From NCBI GenBank assembly GCA_039602395.1, contig JBCNJP010000013.1, forward strand, positions 21,621,663 to 21,685,662: a DNA stretch of 64,000 nt, in the 5' to 3' direction. The notes beneath the pieces were generated by a model. The model saw only the letters and a list, made by a program, of their open reading frames with translations. It was not told the DNA's origin and did no database searches. Positions 20,341 through 32,395 of this stretch are shown here, in pieces. The stretch comes from Deinandra increscens subsp. villosa (Eukaryota; Streptophyta; Magnoliopsida; Asterales; Asteraceae). Within the stretch, counting starts at the first letter, position 1. Each line of letters starts with the position of its first letter. A program made the position numbers and the translations under genes.

Positions 20341-22600
20341 ATGTCGACTCAATCGAACACTACTTCAAAATCTATTCCATCCACCAAACCGACTGTTGGC
20401 ACCGGTCTTCTTCCAATGTCAAAGAAAACAACTAACACCAATGCTAAAAGAATGGAATATCCTACTTTTACTGGATCACAAGGTATGTCCACCGACCCTG
20501 TCATTTCTAATAACGATTTGTATGTTTTGATCAGGCAGATGAAGACTCACGTGGATGAACAAGCCAAAACCAACGAGAAAATGATTAAGGAGATCATGGA
20601 ATTGAAGAAATCAAAGAAACCAATAGAGGAAACCAACCCTTTGATGCCAAAATCACTCGGTTTTGACTCTCCGGAAATATCAGAGCAGCCAAAACAGAAT
20701 GCAAATTCCTCTACTGCTCCAAAGTCAAGTGTTGCAACGGCTACAGCTGCGAGATTCTCGGGTTCTCAACATCAGAAGACTTCCGGGGTGATAGATCTGG
20801 AATACTCCGGATTCTACTCCGAGCAACCCCCAGAATCTTACTACAGAGGTTACGGAAGTCAGCAGCCGCCGAGATGCTCGAGCCAGCAGCCAGCGGGATT
20901 TTCAAGTCAGCGGATGCCAAGACTCTCGGCGTGACTACCTAGATCTCAACCTCAGCGGTTTACGACATCTAACTTTCAAGAGCCTTGGACCCAGCAGTCA
21001 GGGGCACCTACTACTCAAGTGCTACAAAGATCCTCAATTCAGCCATTCTCGGAATTCCCAAGCCGCTTCCAAGCTTCTCCGGATCCCCAAGGATTCTTAT
21101 TTTCTAACCCTTCTGTCTCCGAAGGCATGTTTCCAAGTTTATCTCAGGAGATGCATGAGGCAGAATTCATCACCATGCAAGTGGAGACTATAACTGAGCT
21201 AACTATCCTCAGAGATGCTGAATATGGACCCCGGATTCATCCTCAGAATCCCTGGGCTGGTAACAACTATGATAATTTTTATGCTAATACTAACCAAGGA
21301 ACTGTGCAGGATGCAGGTATCAACCCAACTATAGCCAGGGAACTTCAGAGACTAAAGGACATGATCTCAAGTGTCCCTGGTGTTATCCGGCCACTCCCTA
21401 AAGTGCCAGCAGGCGATCACAGAGTTTCTAGATTTGCATGGCCCATTTGTGACGTGAAATTCCAAACTTCCAACATGAAACTCTACGATGGGACCACGGA
21501 TCCTGAGGAGCACGTGGCACGGTACAGGGAACAGATGGAAATCAACCCCATCCTAGTAAACATCAAAGAAGCTTGCCTTTGCAAGGGATTCGGCTCAGCA
21601 CTAACAGGACCAACCTTGAAATGGCTTCTCAGTATTCCTCCTAATACCATTACTTCTTTTCCGCATTTAGTTAACCTGTTCAATAACCAGTTTTCTTGCA
21701 GCAGAAGCTTTGAGAAGCTCACAGGTGACTTATACAGGATAGTTCAGAAGTCTGATGAATCCCTCAGGGACAACGTGGCCCGATTTGGTCGAGAAGCTCT
21801 GGATATTCCCAACTTGGATATGGCAGCTGCTGTAGAAGCTTTCAAGATGGGACTTAGAGGAGATTCCCGTTTTTATGATGACCTGGTTATGACTCCTTGC
21901 AGGAACCTTGATGAAGTCAGAACAAGGGCATTGAGATTCATCAGGCTAGAGGATGATAAGAAAATCCAGAAAAGAAGCGATGTGTCAAAACCTGAATCCT
22001 CAAGCAGAAGGATGGATTCTCCTGGAAAGCAACAATGGTCCAAGCCCTATTACAGGAGTGATAATCCTAGAGTCAATGTAGTTGAGGATGAGGAGGATGA
22101 AGAAGACTTCCCCAAGGTATCTGATTATTGCTTTTCGATTGACGTAAGTGGTTTGTTATGTGCTTTGCAGGATCTAGGTGATAAAGCCAGGTGTACAAGG
22201 AAGTCCAAGAATTAGGGATCCTTGAAGGATAAGTCTAAGTGGTGTGCCTACCATGAAGACTTTGGGCACTTAACAGATGATTGCATAGCTCTTCGAAACG
22301 AAATCAGCTACCTGCTCAGCAAGGGGCATCTCAAAGAATTGTTTGGCAGAAAGAAGAGAAAAACTCAGGATGTTGCCGAGCTGCCCAAAAGAGCGCAGTC
22401 ACCACCAGCTAATGCCAAGGTGATAAACTTTATCTCGGGAGGATCTGATATATGTGGAGCTTCCTTCTCCTCAGCTAAAAAACATGCTAGAGAAGCTAAG
22501 ATGGATCAAGGTAGCCGACCAAAGAAGAACGCGATGTTGACTGAAGACAAAATCATTTCCTTCGACGAAACTGATAAGCTGGATATCCAGGATCCTCATC
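20341..22600 (+). pseudogene. gag: Tat-type gypsy gag with in-frame stops
   Basis: The first ATG is at 20341. One frame runs to about 22600 and is broken by stops at 20932-20934 (TGA) and 22213-22215 (TAG). The N-terminal third is low-complexity with repeated SQQP units. The capsid-type domain follows: KLYDGTTDPEEHVARY, TLKWLLSIPPNTITSF, LTGDLYRIVQKSDESLRDNV. After an acidic stretch comes the nucleocapsid motif WCAYHEDFGHLTDDC, a His variant of the zinc knuckle common in this lineage. Gag would form the particle and bind RNA. The stops make it a pseudogene unless read through. Confidence 0.85.
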
Positions 22601-25600
22601 ATGACAGTCTGCTCAGTCAATATCATTCAGTTAGATGTGCTAAAAAAGATGAGCATCCCAAAAGAGGAGATTATCCCAATATCCTCGGTGTTAGTTGGCT
22701 TCAGTGGAGAAACCAAGCATACAGTTGGAGACATCAGGCTTCCTGTATATGTTGAAGGGGTCAACTCCATGCAAAAATTCTGCGTAAGTGACTCCCTTCC
22801 TTGTTGTAACGTTATCTTGGGGAGGCCATGGATCCATGACATGAAAGTAGTTCCGTCAACTTATCATCAGTGTGTGAACTTCCCACACCTTGGGGGGTTG
22901 TAAGAATATTGAGTGATCAACAAGAAGCCAAAGACTGCTATACTTCGGCTATGAAGAATACCGTGAAGCCCAGGCCAGCATAGCAATTAAAGGCATCAGC
23001 ACGAAGAATTCGGATGACAAAGGATGTACAAATCAAAGAAGTTCAGCTAAATCCTGAGGATCCTGAAATCAAAGTGCTAGTAGGAACTAATATCCCTGAG
23101 GATACTGAAGAGCAGCTCGTGAGCCTCGTGAAGTCCAGAACTACAACATTCGTATGGTAACACGAGGACATGACAGGTATATTATTACTCATAAACTTGG
23201 TATAGATGAATCTTTCAGGCCCATACATCAAAAGAGAAGAAAGTTCACTCTTGAGAGAAACATTATAATCCAAGAGGAAGTTGATAGGCTGCTCAAGTCA
23301 AAGATGATAAGAGAAGTTAAATATCCTCGATGGCTGGCTAATGTGGTGGTAGTCCAGAAGAAGAATGGCAAGTGGAGAGTGTGTGTGGACTACACAGACC
23401 TGAATAAGGCCTGTCCTAAAGATCCATTTCCCCTACCACATATCGATTCGATGGTGGATGCAACTGCTGGGCATGAGATGCTAATTTCATGGATGCATCC
23501 TCAGGCTTCCAACAGATTCAGATGGAGCCATCAGACCAAGAAGACACAGCCTTCATGACACCCACATGTATTTATTGTTATATTGTTATGCCCTTTGGTT
23601 TACGATATGCAGGTGCCACATACCAGAGGCATGTCAATATGATGTTCAAAGACCAACTGGGGGACACCATGGAGGTATACATAGATGATATGGTGGTGAA
23701 GTCCAAAAAAGCTAAGGATCATCCTAGGGATATCGAAGTTGCTTTCGATATCCTGGACCAGTTCAACATGAAGCTAAATCCTGCCAAGTGCCATTTTGGT
23801 GTAAGAGTCGGTAAGTTCTTAGGCTATATGTTTACTGAAAGAGGAATAGAAGCCAGCCCTAAGAAAATCCAAGCAATCATAAACTTGAAGTCCCTAACAA
23901 ATGTTAAAGAAGTCCAAAAATTGACTGGAAGGATAAGAGCGCTTAACAGCAAAGAATTCTATGAAATATTGATGAAGAACAAGAAGTTCGAATGGAATGA
24001 GAAACATGAAGCTGCTCTAAGCTCCTTGAAAGAATACTTTTCATTTGCCCCACTACTGATGCAGCTAGTCAAAGGGGAGCCGCTGTCTCTATATTTAACA
24101 GTCTCGGGCAGTTCGACAAGTGTTGTACTTGTTAAAGACCATGAAGGATAACAACATCCGATATACTATGTAAGAAAAACATTATTAGATGCCGAAACCA
24201 GGTATTCTTACTTAGAAAAATTAATCCTAGCTCTTGTTATGGATTCTCAAAAGTTAAGGCATTACTTTGAAACTCATGTTATTTATGTGAAAACTAACTA
24301 TCCTATTAAGTGTGTCTTGAGAAAGCCAGAAATGTCCAAAAGAATGGCGAAATGGGTAGTTAAACTAAGTGCCTATGACATCATATATGAACCAAGAACG
24401 GCAATAAAGTCACAAGCTCTTGTAGACTTTGTGGATGATTTTAGCAGTGACGTACTACCGGAAGATGAACTAGAGGTCAAGTAGCTCCAGGAAGCTTCAG
24501 GCAGGTGGATATTATACACAGATGGAGCCTCTAACTTCAGAGGAGCAGGATTGGGTGCACTGCTTAAATAACCACAAGGGGACATTATACCTCTATCTAT
24601 ACATTGTGAATTTAACGCTACTAATAATGAAGCCGAGTATGAGGCTTTAATTGCAGGATTACAACTTGCTAGAGATATGGGTATCCAACACATTCAAGTT
24701 TTTATTGATTCCTTATTATTAACTAACCAGTTTAATGGATCCTATGCAGTGAAAGGAGAAAGACTAACCAAATATCTAGACCTTGTCAAAAAATTAGCAT
24801 TATCTTTTGAAAATTGCAGCATATCACAGGTGCCTAGAGAGGAAAATGCAGAAGCTGATGCTTTGGCAAACTTAGCATCTTCTCTAAGGATCCCAGAAGG
24901 TGTCAAGATTCCCACAACTCACATTCTAACCCCAACAATTGAAGAACAGGAGGTTAATGATGTCATAGCAGATAAAGATCAAGAGGTGATGGATTCTCAG
25001 GATCCTCAAGGATCCTGGACATATCCCATCAAGAAGTTCATCCAAGAAGGAGAAGTCCCCGAGAACGAGAATCCCAGGATTTTCCGAACAAAGGTAATCC
25101 CATATTCAATAATAAATGGTATCTTATACAAGAAATCTCTTGCAGGTCCATACTTGAGATGCCTGGAACAGCCTGAAGCATATGCAGTACTCCAGGATAT
25201 TCATGAGGGAGATTGTGGCAATCACGCTGGGGGCAGATCATTGTTTTCTAAAGTGTTAAGAATAGGATACTACTGGCCCACTATGAAGAAGGATGCAATG
25301 GCTTATGTTGAAAAGTGTGATGCGTGTCAACGGCACGAAAACATCCTCCATCAGCCTGCTGAGCCACTCCACTCGATATCATCCCCATGGCCATTTATGA
25401 AGTGGGGCATGGGCATAGTTGGCAAGCTGCCCACAGCACCTAGGGGAAAAGTCTTTATGCTGGCAATGGCGGATTATTTCTCTAAATGGATTGAAGCTGA
25501 AGCATTTCCTGAAGTTAGAGAAAAGGAGGTAATCTCCTTCATTAAAAGGAATATCCTGACAAGATTTGGAATCCCATCAGAAATAGTATGTGACAATGGG

Positions 25601-26248
25601 TCCCAGTTTATTGGTAAAAGAACAACTAGTTTTTGTGAAGCATGGGGCATCAAGATGGTGACTTCAGCTCCTGTACATCCACAAGCTAATGGTCAAGTGG
25701 AGTCATGTAATAAGATCATCATCAACAACCTTAAGAAGAAGCTAGGAGCCAAAAAGGGAAAATGGGCTGAAGAGCTCCCATTTGTGTTATGGGCTGATAG
25801 AACAACTTCCAAAAGTGCTACTGGGCGGACGCCATTCTCCTTGGTATTTGGTTCAGAAGCTGTGATCCCTACTAAAATCGTGATACTGACTGCTAAAACA
25901 AGTTGCCAGGATCCTCAGGCTAACAATCAGAAGCTCCTTGAATATCTTGAAATAGTTGACGAAATCAGAGATCTTGCAAAATTTAGAATGGCGGCATACC
26001 AGCAAAGGATGGCCAAGTCTTACAACAAGAATCTCAGGATCAGAATATTTCAAGTGGGAGACTTGGTACTTAAAAAGGCTTTTCATAATTCTACCAATCC
26101 AGGTGATGGGAAGCTTGCACCTAAGTGGGAGGGTCCCTACTTAGTTGATTCAGAAGTTGGAAAGGGGGCATATAGATTGGCTACTATGGAAGGTGAGCTG
26201 CTCCCAAGAGCCTGGAACGCAATTCATCTAAAGTCATATTTTATGTAA
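22601..26248 (+). pseudogene. pol: Tat-type gypsy pol (PR-RT-RH-archaeal-type RH-IN), decayed
   Basis: Protease remnants (VGFSGETKH, NVILGRPWIHDMKVVPS) lie at 22680-22880, but the DGGSS-type active site is gone, apparently by an internal deletion near 22605. RT runs from 23200 with a frameshift near 23490; MPFGLRYAGATYQR and YIDDMVVKSK are intact. RNase H follows, then a second RNase H (LYTDGASN, NNEAEYEALIAGLQLA, ADALANLAS), the mark of the Tat/Ogre clade. Integrase (24677-26248) has YVEKCDACQ and VCDNGSQF, but the first catalytic Asp is Gly (WGMGIVG). Stops lie at 24149-24151, 24482-24484 and 24568-24570. Not active. Confidence 0.9.
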
Positions 26249-27550
26249 ATACCCTCAGGATCCTCCAAGCTTCTCGAAGGATCCTCTTTAAGCTTCAAAG
26301 ACTTCAGGTATGTCTTGTATTGTTATTTCAATCTCATATTATTATCTTTATGAAGTGGTTACTGACTTAGGCATCAGAGGGGTGTTAGCCAAGCTAACAC
26401 CCACCCCTCACCGAGCCTTGAGTGTTTTGCAGAAGTTCCGAGCATCCTGTCATAAGCTAGAGGATGATCAGCTCTCCTAAGTCTAAAGCATTCTGAATGT
26501 AGTTAAAGGTTTGGGAGGTTTTCACCTTCTCGTTCACTAATGGGAATCGCCTGGAGCGCATGACCCTCGCCAAGAGCGCACGATGGTGGCCTATGGTTCA
26601 AGGTGGTGCGACCAGTCCATCTAAGGGTGGCTGATAATTTCATCATTGTTGGTCATACAGTATATCTTGAAAATGGGTGGCAGACGTGCCATCCCAAAAA
26701 GGTCCTAAGGTTTTTGGCATTTTTATGTCAAAAAAGGTTTAGGCACTTTCGTGTCTCTCAAGTTTTATTGTCTTGACCCCAGTTGGCTTAGTCCCAAGTA
26801 TTTTTTAGCTTGACCTCAGTTTAACAAAGGCTTTTAATGTTTCCATATTAACTAAGGTTTGGACATATTCATGTCTCAAAAGTTTAAGGGCTTGACCCCA
26901 GTTGGCTTAGACCCAAGATTTATAAGGCACGTTATGCTTCAAAGGATTAAGATGGGCTTGACCCCTGTTTGAGTCATTCCTAAGTACTCAAGACTTATTC
27001 TCATTTTTATCAGGATTTCATCAGTCTTTCTTAAGGACTCCTAAGGATCCTCAAGGATCTTGACTATCACAACAGTTGGAAGATTCTTGAACAGGTGACA
27101 TTGGTAATGCAGATATTACACGTTTTTATCACTAACTGAATATTGGCTAGCATTATGGTTTGTTAATTTTGGCAAGTTTTCTAAAATCTTAAGTTTTTAA
27201 ACTAAGTAATGCTACTGGGCATCCTATAAGATCCTCATTGAACTGTTTTTCAGAATTTTCAACATAATCAAAATACGAATAACACACCATGATGGTAAAA
27301 ATGCTACTGGATTACGTTCGATTATGTAGGAAATTAAAAGAAGTTGACCCCAGGCTTCGTCTTGGAACCCAAGATCCCTCCACATAAGGCCAACTGTATT
27401 CACTGAGAAGCTTGGACTTCGCCTTGAAACTCAAGGTTCCTCCATCCAAGCTTCTATAAGTTAACCTACCATTGTTTTAGTTTCATGATACCATTGTTTA
27501 AAGGACCACCAACCAACAAACAAAAACAAACAAAAAATGTGGGCTTCGAC
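26249..27550 (+). mobile_element. Tat-type element 3' non-coding region
   Basis: No frame is supported. It starts with two GGATCC words (26258, 26279), then a perfect 10-bp hairpin (26380-26402), a GAGCGCA repeat around 26555-26580, and from 26700 to 26990 three to four degenerate repeats built on CTTGACCCCAGTTGGCTTAG with a period of about 125 bp. At 27345-27460 a GGCTTCG/TTGGAACCCAAG motif recurs twice. Tat elements often carry long spacers between pol and the 3' LTR. Confidence 0.7.
26380..26402 (+). other. Perfect hairpin in the Tat 3' region
   Basis: Arms GGGTGTTAGC and GCTAACACCC pair fully around a CAA loop. There is no T-run after it and no reason to call it a terminator in a nuclear element. 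Role unknown. Confidence 0.6.
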
Positions 27551-29215
27551 CTAGTCAAGATTGCCTTTATCGCCCACCTTCTCTTCAGCAGCTTCCACCT
27601 CCTTGCCTTTTCCCTTGTCCTTCCCAGCACCAGCATCCTTATCCACTACCATGACCACCGGATCAGCCCCCCTTAACAACCTTCCCAACAGCCTCGTCCC
27701 TCTCAGTCGTCAACCTTTCGAGGCTCTCCTTCCAATCCTGAACCGGCCAACTCTCTGGAGTCAAGCCTTCAGCCTGTGCACTGGTGCCCATCTCAATCAG
27801 GCACTCGAGCACACTGATGGCAGCTAAGGACTTTGCATTTTGATCAGCCAGCTTCTAAGGCTTGAGCAGTAGCAGCCTCTTGCTCCTTGAGCTGCTTCTC
27901 ATGGTAGCGGTTCTTGCTAGCAGCAGTCTTACCCATCTGCTCAATGCGGAGCAAGGCTTCATCGAACTTGAGTTCAGCAGCTTCAAGCTTCTGTTCGGCT
28001 GCTTCCAGCTTGCCTTCGAGCTTAATGACCTCATGGCTCAGTTTATCAATACCCTAGATCAAATCAGAGTGGATCAGAATCAGCAAGGGAAGTATTCTAT
28101 TTCTAATTCTAACATACTTCTCTATTACTGGGAGGCCGAAATTTAGAAACTGGGATATTTACCACAGCCTGCAGAGAGAGAAACTTGTTGGCTGCTGCAA
28201 CAGGAGGAAGGCCGTTAAAGCTATCCACATTAATGGTGGCATCGGAGACTTTACGCTTCTTAGCAGAGGAGGTTTTGGACCGAGTGCTGGGAGGCCGAAA
28301 TTTAGAAGTTAAGATATCTTGGGGGGCCTTGCTGCTGGTTTCTTCGGTTTTTTCCTTCTTAGTAATCAAGGACTTGAGGTCTTGGAAAGAGAAGTTGGAG
28401 GATGAACCTGGAGCTTCATCAAAGACAAATAGGAATCAGTTTCGCAAAATAGTAAAATGCAGCTTAAAACGAAATAAGAACAAGTGCCTTCAAGTACCTG
28501 CAAACATGGTCTTGGATGGGCTATGAGATTGTTGAGAGGTGGTCCGAGCACTTGCTACACCTTCAGGAAGGTAGCTTCTTTCAGAGATCGGGATGCTGTA
28601 GAGTTCTTGGAGCTTCTTGGAAGAATCTTGGGCAGGTTTGATCAATGCTTTAAATTTGGGAACTGCAAATACAAGAATCAAACAAATCAGTGAAAGGAGT
28701 AAAAGAATTAACAGAATCAAAATAGCTCAGGAAACTCTTCCTACCCCTGACGATCCATTGGGTAGGAATGTTCTTGCAACCGGTTAAACTTTTCCTTTTG
28801 ACAAAGAAAAATTGGCGTCTCCAATCATGATCATTGTGAGAAGCCCTGGGAACCATTTGGGCTTTTCCGGTTCTGGTTTTCAGAACAAACCTACTGTTAC
28901 CATGGGTGCCAAGCCGGTACACTTTGCAGATTTCAGCAACCCTAATGTTCAAGTCACGGGTATGATTGAGATGGTGAAGAGAGAAGAGGATTCGCCAAAG
29001 CATTGGCATGACTTGGGAATAGGCTAAGTTGGTGACTGAAAAGAACTTGTTTACCAAAGGAGGAAATGGAAATAACATGCCGATGAGGAAGGGATAGTAC
29101 AGAAAACAGACCAATCGAAAGAAATATGGTCGGCTTTCAAATAGGGGTCGTAGGGGCGGAATTCAGTCCCGACGGGGAAGCATGAGGATCGCTGCAACAT
29201 TTCGATCTTGCTATG
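27551..29215 (-). pseudogene. Antisense spliced gene in the Tat element (gypsy-type putative transposase family)
   Basis: Read on the minus strand this is a gene-like unit opposite to pol. Exon 1 (to 28745) carries FLIGMLFPFPPLV, FFSVTNLAYSQVMPMLWRI and DWRRQFFFVKR, motifs of the plant family often annotated as putative gypsy-type transposase. Three introns have GT-AG ends and matching phases: 28744-28663, 28497-28414, 28162-28054 (82, 84, 109 nt). Exon 3 has basic KKRKVSD; exon 4 is a coiled coil (KLEAAEQKLEAAELKFDEAL). Frame changes near 29110, 27848 and 27690 and the missing N-terminus at 29215 show decay. Antisense ORFs behind pol are known from Tat-clade elements such as Grande and Retand; whether this one is homologous was not tested. 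Confidence 0.7.
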
Positions 29216-30001
29216 TTTATTTTAACTCTTTATTAACTTAATAATACGTAGTTATTAAGTTTATTCCTTTTAAAAGGTCAAAAATGACCAAAATGCGCTT
29301 TAGGCCATTATCCTTTTCTTTTGTTGATAATATGAAGACACGCATTCCTATAAGTAAACGCTCACTCTGGGATTGCCCAGTGAGGGATGCCATTTCCCAG
29401 CTTGGATTTATGCGACACCCTCGCTTTTGCCAGAAACCCCAGTGTACAGGCGTCTACTCTTTCGGTCCGTGCGAGCTTCTAAGTATCCGATTAACTCGGT
29501 ATTTTAAATACTTTACCATTTATCCATTTTAACTTCATATATACTTATTATATATAAAGACATGGTTCCATGTCAAAACTCAAGTCTCTATACACTTCGG
29601 ATTATTTTATATTAAACAATCATATTCCGAAACCCTAATTTCTTGTTATTCTCATTTCTTTATCAAAACTCATTTTTTATTTAAAACTGACTTAGGGTAT
29701 TATCTGTCATAACATTTTATAACATGCTTTAAAATTTCAAAGCTTAGTTCATTACCGTTTGTCCGCGTTTGACAGTACAGTGTCTGGAAAACCCTAATTT
29801 CAACACTAACACTTTAAATATATATTAACATATTTTAAATATATATTAAACAGATACTTTAACCCGATAATTACTTTATCATTATCGTTAACCTTTATAT
29901 TAAATATATATGTTTATATATATTTAATATTTAAATATATATTTCTTTAATCAATTTTATTAATTAAAACTGATTTAATCATATATATAATTTATTTGTC
30001 T

Positions 30002-30042
<41 letters not shown>

Positions 30043-30345
30043 CATTTATCCCGTTCTATTATGATTTTATATAAACTTTAACTTAACAATAATATTTGTA
30101 ATAATAATAAATATATAACATGATTACCTTCTTGACGGGTCGTGATACGAGTCCGAATAATCAAGATAACAAAGTGGTTCGTTTTAGATAAAAAAAATAG
30201 TCTTTCCCGACTAGTTTCTCGCCATGAGCATTTCCCCGTTGTCGGTTCGTCGGTTGGACCTGGTTACGCCACCGAAACGTCACCCGAAAGTGTAAACGGC
30301 TTAACTCGCCGTTCCTTTTTCTAACTTGAATTACGACCATGTAGA
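29216..30345 (-). repeat. Chromovirus-type LTR fragment
   Basis: Reversed, 29275-29490 matches 62490-62670 inside the chromovirus LTR at 61557-63437, including the CGCCTGTACACTG and GTGTCGCATAAATCCA stretches. The rest is AT-rich with a (TA)n run at 30007-30037. Both ends are cut, by the Tat antisense gene on the left and a SIRE LTR on the right. No coding content. Confidence 0.65.
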
Positions 30346-30366
30346 AACGAGAAACGATCTTACTAC

Positions 30367-30706
30367 TGCATGCTTTGATCAAACGTAATGAACACGGATG
30401 TAAATAAGAGAATTGTATTGATCACTTGAAGATACAAACACAAGCTCTCTAGTTTCTCTCTCTAGAAACACACACAGAAAGGTGTAGAATGACAGAAGTG
30501 TTCCACTCCTACTTCTGCACATTCTAACACAACCTATTTATAGTAAGTGACTACATAGGCTGCGTACCAAATGGTACGCCCGAACCATTTGGTCCGCCGG
30601 ACCATCTGGTCCGGTGCCAATGATATAGTCATTACACTTCATACAAAGACCCGCTTACATAGATACAATACACGAGACACTCATAGCATAGGAATATGCT
30701 TCTACA
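30367..30706 (-). repeat. 3' LTR of the pol-less SIRE derivative
   Basis: On the minus strand it opens TGTAGAAGC after a polypurine tract (rc at 30708-30720). A TATA box is at 30534-30542. Immediately upstream in transcript sense is a cluster of dyad words (30563-30618) such as GGTCCGCCGGACC and CCATTTGGTCC. No second LTR copy exists in the window, so the left edge is approximate. Confidence 0.7.
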
Positions 30707-30975
30707 GACTCCCCCTTAACGTGTAGTGTATCTATTTTCTAACTAAACTTCAGTCTTCAATCTTCAACATTGCTGCATCCGATCTTTGACTTGAAATCTT
30801 GTCAGAAATAGAGTTTGCATGGCTGGATCACTCTTGAATCAACTTTGAACTTCAAAATCCATTTGTGAAAAATACTTCAAACTTCCCCTTTCACCATGCT
30901 TGAGTCTTTGATATCCATAACCTGCAATTTCAGAAGACAGAATCGCAGTTTCCTTTTCTTTTGAAAATTAATTTA

Positions 30976-31011
30976 ATCTTGGCGCAAAACTTCTCTTCGA
31001 GAATCCAAGAT
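30976..31011 (-). ncRNA. Conserved hairpin, minus copy
   Basis: In transcript sense: outer arms ATCTTGG and CCAAGAT, fully Watson-Crick, inner arms TTCTC and GAGAA around GAA. It pairs position for position with 17865-17900, with compensatory differences. Confidence 0.6.
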
Positions 31012-31508
31012 ATAGATTTGAAATTTGATTTTGTATCACATGTCGATTGGTCGAAAACAAATAAGAAATAAAATCTTTTTGGATTTTTGAAACTTTATAT
31101 CAAAACACACCAAATATATTTTTTTTTCAACTTTTCATATATGAAACATAAATGCAATACAGAATCAGACACTATTTTTGTCTTTTGTGAGAAAGATCAC
31201 AACTTGGGATCATATTAGACATATCATACTGAACTACACTTCAATTTCAATTACTTCAGCACATAAGTCATGTTGATTACTGGTATAATTTGTCCATCTT
31301 AAACTCAGGCACAATCATACTCATAACATCTGGACATGTTAATGTATTGATTAGATTTGCATTGACCAGTGTACCCCACACTATCAGACATACTCAGATA
31401 TGTTTTTGCTTTTTATTTCACACTTTGTGATTTCATTTGTGATTTAATCACATAATGATTGTACTCATGATTTAGTCAACTGTGTTCCATGCAAAAAGAA
31501 ATAAGAAC

Positions 31509-31747
31509 GTTAAATCGTCTACCTTAAGGTCGATCTTTCGATACGCAGATAAGGCCTCGGATTTAACAAAATAAGAAAATAAAACAAGTTGAAATTATAT
31601 AACCCATCAACAATCAGGTCGGTACTCCCGTACACGCAGAGAAAGTCCGCTGAGTTATACGAAACACCAAAGAAAATAAAGCAGAACGTCAAACGAACAA
31701 CAATCAGGTCAGTCTTTCGACATGCAGAGAAAGTCCGATCGTTTGAC
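31509..31747 (-). ncRNA. Candidate structured RNA: three tandem stem-loops, minus copy
   Basis: In transcript sense unit 1 is 31747-31688, unit 2 31659-31598, unit 3 31567-31509. Outer arms match those at 17084-17323. In unit 1 the small hairpin reads CATGTC, GAAA, GACTG where the 17-kb copy reads CGTATC, GAAA, GATCG: four substitutions that replace two base pairs by two other base pairs. Unit 3 has ATC/GAT where the other copy has the wobble ATT/GAT. The architecture is thus kept while sequence drifts. Confidence 0.7.
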
Positions 31748-32395
31748 AAAATAAAGAAAATCAAACAAGTTTAAATCTTTGCAAAATGAACACATGTATA
31801 CACAGTGACTTCTCATTTTCTTTTTCACATGTCTTTTCCTTGATATCATGAGACATGCATCAAGATGTTGTCCACTTGGTCAAGCATTAATATTTAATGT
31901 GTTTATCACATCTGAATACTTTCTGATTAAATGCCGAGCCTACCAAGCACATCGAGCAATGATCTTATGGCTTTTTCATCTAATTATCCACCAGCCAGAC
32001 ACGTAAGCCAATGTACCATCATTTCCCAATTATGTTGGATACAATTTCTCATTTTTCAATGTTTTTGTATTTTTCTATTTTTCAATGTTTTTGTATTTTC
32101 TGTTTTTCCCCCCCTTAAAATGAAAACTCTAGGTTTGGATTTTCATTTTAACAAAAACACAAAGACACTATATTTGGTTTTTCAATTTTCTCCCCCTAAA
32201 CTACAAACGAAATGTAAAAGAAAGAAAATTGACCTTTCGACATGGATACCTTTCAGATTTAGCTTTCAGAAAAAATTTCAGTTTTGAAATTTATATCACA
32301 TGAAATTTAACTTAAATCAGCAGAATACTCCTCCATCAGCAACTTTTCAATCACCGATAGGTCTTCTAGAAGTACCTGCACACTGGTCAAACACA

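Larger units (their letters stand above)
30707..32395 (-). mobile_element. Post-gag region of the pol-less SIRE derivative
   Basis: Reversed, it matches the post-pol region of the plus copies: the second hairpin (30976-31011), the triple stem-loop (31509-31747) and the AAAATAGAG and polypurine stretch near 32110-32220. Between the gag stop (32396) and this homologous region there are only about 100 bases, with a short remnant that resembles the start of pol. Pol has been deleted cleanly. Confidence 0.75.
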
